DNA from: GCA-002722245 sp038154685
GTDB lineage: Bacteria; Bacteroidota; Bacteroidia; Flavobacteriales_C; GCA-002722245
DNA length: 27,245 bases
Direction of reading: 5' to 3'
Assembly (NCBI GenBank): GCA_038154685.1
Contig: JAYPYW010000041.1
Location: 1-27,245, forward strand
Shown here: piece after piece, positions 23,201-27,245 of the stretch
Numbering within the stretch: position 1 is the stretch's first letter
Layout: every line of letters starts with the position of its first letter
The notes under the pieces: model-generated
What the model was told of the DNA's origin: nothing
The model's database searches: none
The model's input: only the letters and a program-made list of their open reading frames with translations
Translations under genes and position numbers: made by a program

Positions 23201-26200
23201 ACTGGTACTTGGTATGATAGTACAGGGGTGAATGTTGGAACTTATGTAGATGCAGCAGGACTATTTGATCCTCAGTTTGGAGGAGGATTACCAACAGGAA
23301 GTGTAATGGTAATCTTCGAAACAGATGGATCATGTGCAGGAAGAGATACAGCTTATGTGACTGTTACTAATAACATTACTTATAGCATGGATCATGTGCA
23401 GGATGAGTATTGTATGAATGCAGCTAATGATTTTATAGCAGTAAGCCCGGGTGGAGGAGAGTTTTGGACAACAAGTGGAGTTGGTATTGTAGATCCAGCA
23501 ACAGGAGAGTGGGATCCGAAATTATACACAGCAGCAGGGATTGATACAATATGGTATGGAAAGGCAGGAGACTGTGGTGATACGGTATTCTTAGAGGTAA
23601 CTTTAGTAGCGCCTGATACTGCTGATATTGATGCGGTATTACCATTATGTATTGATGAGCCAGCATTTGATTTAACTGCCTCTGTAAATACAACACCAGG
23701 AGGAACTTGGAGTGGAGCAGGAATTACTGATGGAGCTTTAGGGACATTTGATGCATTAACTGCAGGTCCTGGAGATCATAAGGTTAAGTATACAACTGCA
23801 GGAACTTGTCCAACAGTAGATTCAGTTCAAATTATAGTAAGACCAAGAGTTGTAGCAAGTATTGATAGTTTGCAATTAGCATTCTGTGGAGTTGCGAGTG
23901 AGCAAGTTGCAGTAGCAACACCAAACAATGTTGCTGGATTTACAATCGGAAGATGGGAGAAGAGTGCTTCTTGGCCAGCAGATTGGGATGCAGGATTGAG
24001 TTTTGATAATGATTCAACTTTAAGATTTGACCCAACAGGAAGAACAGTAACAACAGATACAATCTTTTATATAATCGACGATAACGCAGCGATTTGTGGA
24101 TCGGCAGATACTTTAAGAATAGGTATAAGCGACATGGAGATTGCTGATATTGATACAATAGAGCCAGTTTGTGCCGATGCAGGAGTTGTCGACTTTGAGT
24201 TTGTGGCAGCGTCAGGATCTGTAGATGGTGGAGTTTGGAGAACTGATGCTCCAGCAGGATCGATGGTTGACCCAGCGGCTGGTATTTTTGATCCAGCGAT
24301 TGCCGGACCAGGTTATTACCAGATTATTTATAAAACGCCAGGAGTATGTTTTGTAGAGGATACAACATGGTTGTTAGTTAAACCAAGAGTAACAGTATCG
24401 CTTGATCAAACATCAGCAACACAGTGTGCTGAAGGAGCAGCGATCGAAGTATCAGGAAGTCATGATATTTTAATTCCATTATATGATCCAACAGGAACAT
24501 GGTTTGGAAGCCCAACATGGCCAGCAGATTGGACAGCAGGTTTAACAGTAACAGGAAAGGATATTTCGATTGATCCAGTAAACAGAGTAGCTGGAGTAGA
24601 TTCTATTTTCTACAGTATTGAAACAAACGATACAGTTTGTGGTGATACAATAGCATTCACATTAACAATAGATGCGTTAGATATTCCAGATATTAATGGA
24701 GCAGGAATTTCAGCATTTTGTCAAACAGATGCACCTGTAGCGTTAAATATTATGCCTACATCTACACCAGGAGGAACTTGGTATGATAGTGCAAGAGTAA
24801 ATGTTGCAACTTACATTGATGCAGCCGGTTTATTTGATCCAGGAGCTGCAGTAGCAGGGATTAATAAAGTAATTTATGTTACTTCGGGAACTTGTCCAAA
24901 AGAAGATACACTAGCAATCCCAGTTGTGGGAGAGATAGTAGTAGATGTATTTGATGCCCCAGCAGATATTGATTTCTGTGCTAATGAGCCATTATTTGAT
25001 TTAACAGCTTACTTAGAGCCAGCAACAACAAGTGATGCTGATCAGTGGGTAGTTTACCCAGTAGGAGGTGGAGCAACAATTCCAGCAGGTATTGTAGGAA
25101 CTAATGGGTTAGATCCAACAGCATTAACACCTGGGTCATACTGGGTTAAATATGTAATTCAGCCTCCAGGAAGTACTTGTGGAGATAGTGACTCGGTAGT
25201 GATTAATATTAATGCCATTCCAAACCCAACATTCACAACAGGGATAGCAGGCCCAATATGTAATGATGCAGGAGATCAGAACATGATTTTAGATGGATCA
25301 GCTGATGGAGGGGGAGTTTGGACATTAACAGGCCCAGCAGGAAGCTCAATTGATGCAGGGACAGGAGTTGTTACATTAGGGGATTCAGGAACTTATGAAG
25401 TTACTTATACAGTTGACTTAGCAGGATGTTCAGAAGATAGTACAGCAAGCTTCTATGTAGAATCGCCAGCTGATCCAACAATAACACCAGCAGGTCCATT
25501 CTGTGAAGATGATGCGGACGTGGCTTTAGTGGCAGCAAGCGCAGGTGGAGCATGGAGCAGTCCAACGGGAACAATCGATGCTGTAACTGGAGTGTTTAGT
25601 CCAGCAGGATCAGGAGATGGTACTTTTACAATTAACTATGACTTTACAGGGACTTGTCCAGTAAATGGAACGATTGATATTACAGTTAATCCAGTGTTGG
25701 ATGCAACAATAGCACCATCAGATGCGGATGTTTGTGTATCTGCAGGGACTTATGCATTTACTTTAGCACCAACAGCAGATCCAGGAGGTGTTTGGTCGAG
25801 TGATCCAGTAGGTGTTATTGATCCAGTTACAGGAGAGTTAGATTTAGTAGCTGCAGTAGCTACAAATGGTAATGCAAATACAAACGTTGCTGTTTACTAT
25901 ACACACCCAGGTTGTGGAGGAGCTTCTCCTGCAAGAAACATCTTAGTAGAAACACCTGGTGATCCAACGTTTAGTCCAGTAGGTCCAATTTGTAAAAACT
26001 TAGGAACCGTTAGTTTAGATAATAATCCAGACCAAACAGAAGGAGGTACTTGGGAAAACCTATCTGCTCCAGGATCTATTGATCCGATAACAGGAGAATT
26101 GGATTTAGCATTGGCAGCAGACGGAGTGAATGAAATTACTTATACCGTTGGTGGAGGTTGTCCAGCAGTTTGGCAAGAAGATATTACTGTAAATCCAGTA

Positions 26201-27046
26201 CCGGGATGGTCACCAGAGGCTGCTAATGCTAACGGATGTGAGCCTCATACAACAGATATGTACTTAGTGTTAGATGACCCTGCAGGAAGTCAGCCAGTAA
26301 CTTCAACTTGGACGGTTGATGGAGTAACTTCTGTGGTTGCAGGAACAAATAACATTAATCAAACATTCCCTAACGATGGCGATTATGGATATTACATTAG
26401 AGTTGAGTTTGATAATGGATGTATTGATTCATTAGGTGCAGCAAATGGACTAGTGAGAGTAAATCCAGTGCCAACTGCAATGTTTGATTGGGGGCCAAAG
26501 AATGCTACAGTGATAGAGCCATTCATTCAGTTTGAGAATTTATCTGTAGATGGAGATGAGTTTGATTGGGAATTAGGAAGGGTAAGTAACTCAACAGGAG
26601 TTGGTCCAACACCAAATACATCAAATGAAGTAAATCCATCAGCGATTTATAGCGCGCCGGATTCAGGTTGGTATGATGTTACGTTGATTGCAACAAATGG
26701 AGAGTGTAGAGATACATTTGTTGATAGAGTATTTATCTTAGATAACTTCACAGCATTTGTACCAAATGCGTTTACACCAAACGCAGATGGGGATAACGAT
26801 TTCTTCTTACCATTAGGAAATACATTTGATAACCCAGAGGGATTATCAGAATACGAGTTCTTAATCTTTAACAGATGGGGAGACTTAATTTGGGAAAGTA
26901 ATACACCATACGAACCATGGGATGGAACGCATGGAAGAACTTACTCGAAGGTTCAGCAGGATGTATATGTATGGAAGTTGAAGGTATGGGATAATGTAGA
27001 TGCTGTACTGAAAACTTACTACGGACGAGTATCGCTGATTAGATAG
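20231..27046 (+). CDS. Giant secreted multi-Ig protein with T9SS type B (gliding motility-associated) C-terminal sorting domain
   Basis: About 2,271 aa. A signal peptide (MTIKKFFLNAAFACASLLSFSQ) leads to a propeller-like region (about 25-400; WYFGESAGLDF..., HGQMIIPK, MGPDGKIYIGG), a PKD domain (about 403-483; GTYAVTLEVNDVCG), an Ig-like segment with VCPGENVTF, and a jelly-roll-like segment (about 550-700). About 15 tandem Ig-like modules follow (about 710-1987), each opening with a Cys and closing near a second Cys before a (D/E)xxxVxV strand. Then come PKD-like domains and a CHU_C-type sorting domain (about 2174-2271; VPNAFTPNADGDNDFFLP, IFNRWGDLIWES, PWDGTHG, VYVWKLKVWDN). Export by T9SS to the cell surface or medium is well supported; an adhesin or surface-layer role is inference. 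ATG 20231 is chosen over TTG 20204 because it directly starts the signal peptide. Confidence 0.93.
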   Translation: MTIKKFFLNAAFACASLLSFSQGASVWYFGESAGLDFATDPPTVIAGMTGVDASAGLMEMAATITDDDGNFLFGVNGNDIYSADLVKRGTTHSTDEAGETSQGAMIIPVPGTDDEYYVTTVPYGSGPCASGSPGYTRVRVTGTTGNNITIVGKTTLPTSNVAHGQMIIPKTDPITGEVLDEYWMYHHERNSNKFFKYSVENGSIVYVGEEVGGGPSFTQKCGDPGADVINFMKSNGCFNQFVIGNGDNVYLFDIDAETGAINYQNSAGPITQAYGVEFSASGKNVFISTGTTGGKSPRPIYKIPVSPGGLAGSTLGAPTSIGTMNLTRGGGMQMGPDGKIYIGGMQDWSGTPKESYLGVISDPDGATSFDENGVVIPNALVGMGVPAIPASLVSNVVDIRFQTGCKGEPIDFTYTFSGTEQTPEVRKWEFYDGPLATGAPASTSTAKNETYTWDDIGTYAVTLEVNDVCGRTRYDTAYVTIDELEVNIDDVDSVCPGENVTFSSPDPTAGDYKWFDAATGGTELNVGSSVEVTLVEDSVCVWVEPDGVVGGPFVAGHSTDQGYGAVTGPSGTHTFDALKPIKIDGFTVTGGSWSAGTENISISVKLGGTTVAGPVNVDMNTTGNTVLTDLNLAVPQGFGYEIEVVGGSFYPNGAWGSDVVSVDGIIAVNGSEFFQNWDIYEMNPCFARKRVCSYEKDCECRDTTLFRMPDICPDTIVNLDELLHDTTYQDGIWELVTPTPGVSITFDTILNVDDTYSGTFDVRYVVYHGADAGKAGCPDSNVISITVNAFDIVDIEDGQPAQFCVNDGNQTITLSPTTVLGGDWRSGNTAKATVDNAGEVTLVDSGTVWIYYNSPKTGCWKEDSIELTIEPVMEVEVTTPDVTFCKKDTTFTVELTPTSNTGGRWTAWDVTNAAFVPTAVDAAGNFDGAGLEPGDYIIKYAMDGFSAACSDSDSITVTINVLDTAEIINLPSVCNSDAAVNLQLNPAHVTTGTWYDSTGVNVGTYVDAAGLFDPQFGGGLPTGSVMVIFETDGSCAGRDTAYVTVTNNITYSMDHVQDEYCMNAANDFIAVSPGGGEFWTTSGVGIVDPATGEWDPKLYTAAGIDTIWYGKAGDCGDTVFLEVTLVAPDTADIDAVLPLCIDEPAFDLTASVNTTPGGTWSGAGITDGALGTFDALTAGPGDHKVKYTTAGTCPTVDSVQIIVRPRVVASIDSLQLAFCGVASEQVAVATPNNVAGFTIGRWEKSASWPADWDAGLSFDNDSTLRFDPTGRTVTTDTIFYIIDDNAAICGSADTLRIGISDMEIADIDTIEPVCADAGVVDFEFVAASGSVDGGVWRTDAPAGSMVDPAAGIFDPAIAGPGYYQIIYKTPGVCFVEDTTWLLVKPRVTVSLDQTSATQCAEGAAIEVSGSHDILIPLYDPTGTWFGSPTWPADWTAGLTVTGKDISIDPVNRVAGVDSIFYSIETNDTVCGDTIAFTLTIDALDIPDINGAGISAFCQTDAPVALNIMPTSTPGGTWYDSARVNVATYIDAAGLFDPGAAVAGINKVIYVTSGTCPKEDTLAIPVVGEIVVDVFDAPADIDFCANEPLFDLTAYLEPATTSDADQWVVYPVGGGATIPAGIVGTNGLDPTALTPGSYWVKYVIQPPGSTCGDSDSVVININAIPNPTFTTGIAGPICNDAGDQNMILDGSADGGGVWTLTGPAGSSIDAGTGVVTLGDSGTYEVTYTVDLAGCSEDSTASFYVESPADPTITPAGPFCEDDADVALVAASAGGAWSSPTGTIDAVTGVFSPAGSGDGTFTINYDFTGTCPVNGTIDITVNPVLDATIAPSDADVCVSAGTYAFTLAPTADPGGVWSSDPVGVIDPVTGELDLVAAVATNGNANTNVAVYYTHPGCGGASPARNILVETPGDPTFSPVGPICKNLGTVSLDNNPDQTEGGTWENLSAPGSIDPITGELDLALAADGVNEITYTVGGGCPAVWQEDITVNPVPGWSPEAANANGCEPHTTDMYLVLDDPAGSQPVTSTWTVDGVTSVVAGTNNINQTFPNDGDYGYYIRVEFDNGCIDSLGAANGLVRVNPVPTAMFDWGPKNATVIEPFIQFENLSVDGDEFDWELGRVSNSTGVGPTPNTSNEVNPSAIYSAPDSGWYDVTLIATNGECRDTFVDRVFILDNFTAFVPNAFTPNADGDNDFFLPLGNTFDNPEGLSEYEFLIFNRWGDLIWESNTPYEPWDGTHGRTYSKVQQDVYVWKLKVWDNVDAVLKTYYGRVSLIR
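22358..26190 (+). repeat. Tandem array of about 15 Ig-like modules, arranged in alternating pairs
   Basis: Modules of about 65-85 aa share the pattern C-x(n)-(G)G-x-W-...-D-x-x-G-x-(F/L)D...-Y-...-G-x-C...-V-x-V. Linkers alternate: one set reads like TAEIINLPSVC, TADIDAVLPLC, IADIDTIEPVC; the other like RPRVVASIDS and KPRVTVSLDQ. The later modules alternate VNP-type linkers with VESPADPT / VETPGDPT. Some DNA is nearly duplicated, for example TGGCCAGCAGATTGG at 23972 and 24518, and ACTTGGTATGATAGT at 23207 and 24776. Confidence 0.85.
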
Positions 27047-27050
27047 TGAA

Positions 27051-27067
27051 GAGAATTGAGAATGGAG
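27051..27067 (+). repeat. Second copy of the GAGAAT-type 17-mer
   Basis: GAGAATTGAGAATGGAG, identical to 664-680, directly after the stop codon of the giant gene and followed by GAATAGAG as in the inverted half at 727-737. Confidence 0.75.
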
Positions 27068-27121
27068 AATAGAGTTCTTAGGAAATGATTTTATAAACCC
27101 TCACGGGTTACTAAGTGTTAA

Positions 27122-27151
27122 AGCCTCTCAAGAAATTGAGGGGCTTTTTTT
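27122..27151 (+). terminator. Rho-independent terminator of the giant T9SS cargo gene
   Basis: A 10-bp stem AGCCTCTCAA / TTGAGGGGCT (one G-T pair) closed by a GAAA tetraloop and followed by a seven-T run (27145-27151). It lies 75 bp after the stop codon and is a textbook intrinsic terminator. Confidence 0.92.
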
Positions 27152-27162
27152 GCTCAACAGAT

Positions 27163-27236
27163 TAACAAGATTATATGATTAGGGTGATTAAAAAAATCTA
27201 CATAATCTCATAATCCTAATAATCTTATGGGGTTAA
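27163..27236. repeat. Imperfect inverted repeat built from GATTA-like words
   Basis: The left side carries TTAAC then AAGATTAT. The right side carries ATAATCTT then GTTAAC. Between them lie several GATTA/TAATC words. The element is almost pure A/T, and no open frame is present up to the window end. Confidence 0.5.
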
Positions 27237-27245
27237 CAAGTAATA

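Noticed and set aside
23433..24158. Leu/Gln/Tyr-rich minus-strand open frames inside the giant gene
   Set aside because: They arise from the A-ending codons of the plus-strand Ig modules, lack start context and domains, and are antisense shadows.

Overview
The window looks like a chromosomal stretch of a low-GC Bacteroidota, probably order Flavobacteriales. The evidence is a C-terminal type IX secretion (T9SS) type B sorting domain, a PorE-like OmpA protein, a TonB with the Bacteroidota-style N-terminus, several TAnnTTTG promoter elements and no clear Shine-Dalgarno sequences. The genus cannot be fixed from this sequence. Most genes are ordinary housekeeping or envelope genes. There is no CRISPR array, prophage, insertion sequence, tRNA or rRNA.

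Layout. 1-582 (-) is the N-terminal part of thioredoxin reductase. 780-3962 (+) is a compact run: diadenylate cyclase cdaA, a small lipoprotein, a DUF423 membrane protein and an M32 metallocarboxypeptidase. 4144-7714 (-) is one large secreted TraB/GumN-family gene. It is interrupted by a 10-N assembly gap and by an apparent -1 frameshift at a T TTA AAA heptamer. 7796-8521 (-) is a TonB-like protein. 8679-10714 (+) is a tandem pair of paralogous outer-membrane barrels with Ser/Gly-rich tails and a shared C-terminal tag. The second tail is a 21-bp (heptapeptide) tandem repeat broken by 100 N. 10768-12271 (-) holds accD and an OmpH/Skp-like lipoprotein. 12311-17508 (+) holds aroC, a dicarboxylate/glutamate-type symporter and a large AsmA-like protein. 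17634-27046 (+) holds the PorE-like OmpA protein and a giant (about 2,271 aa) T9SS type B cargo protein built from about 15 Ig-like modules.

Working together. More than half of the window concerns the cell envelope: c-di-AMP synthesis, lipoproteins, TonB, barrels, an Skp-like chaperone, AsmA, a peptidoglycan-binding OmpA and a secreted surface protein. The PorE-like protein next to a T9SS cargo fits the usual Bacteroidota pairing of secretion or anchoring components with surface proteins. accD and aroC are core metabolism.

What is most worth a second look: the barrel paralogs with an expandable GSGTSSS linker and a conserved C-terminal tag; the broken TraB reading frame sitting exactly on a canonical -1 slippery heptamer; the alternating two-module organisation and codon-usage switch inside the giant cargo gene; a beta-repeat insertion in the regulatory-like domain of the PorE-like protein; and several families of short intergenic repeats. 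I found no convincing wholly new system.
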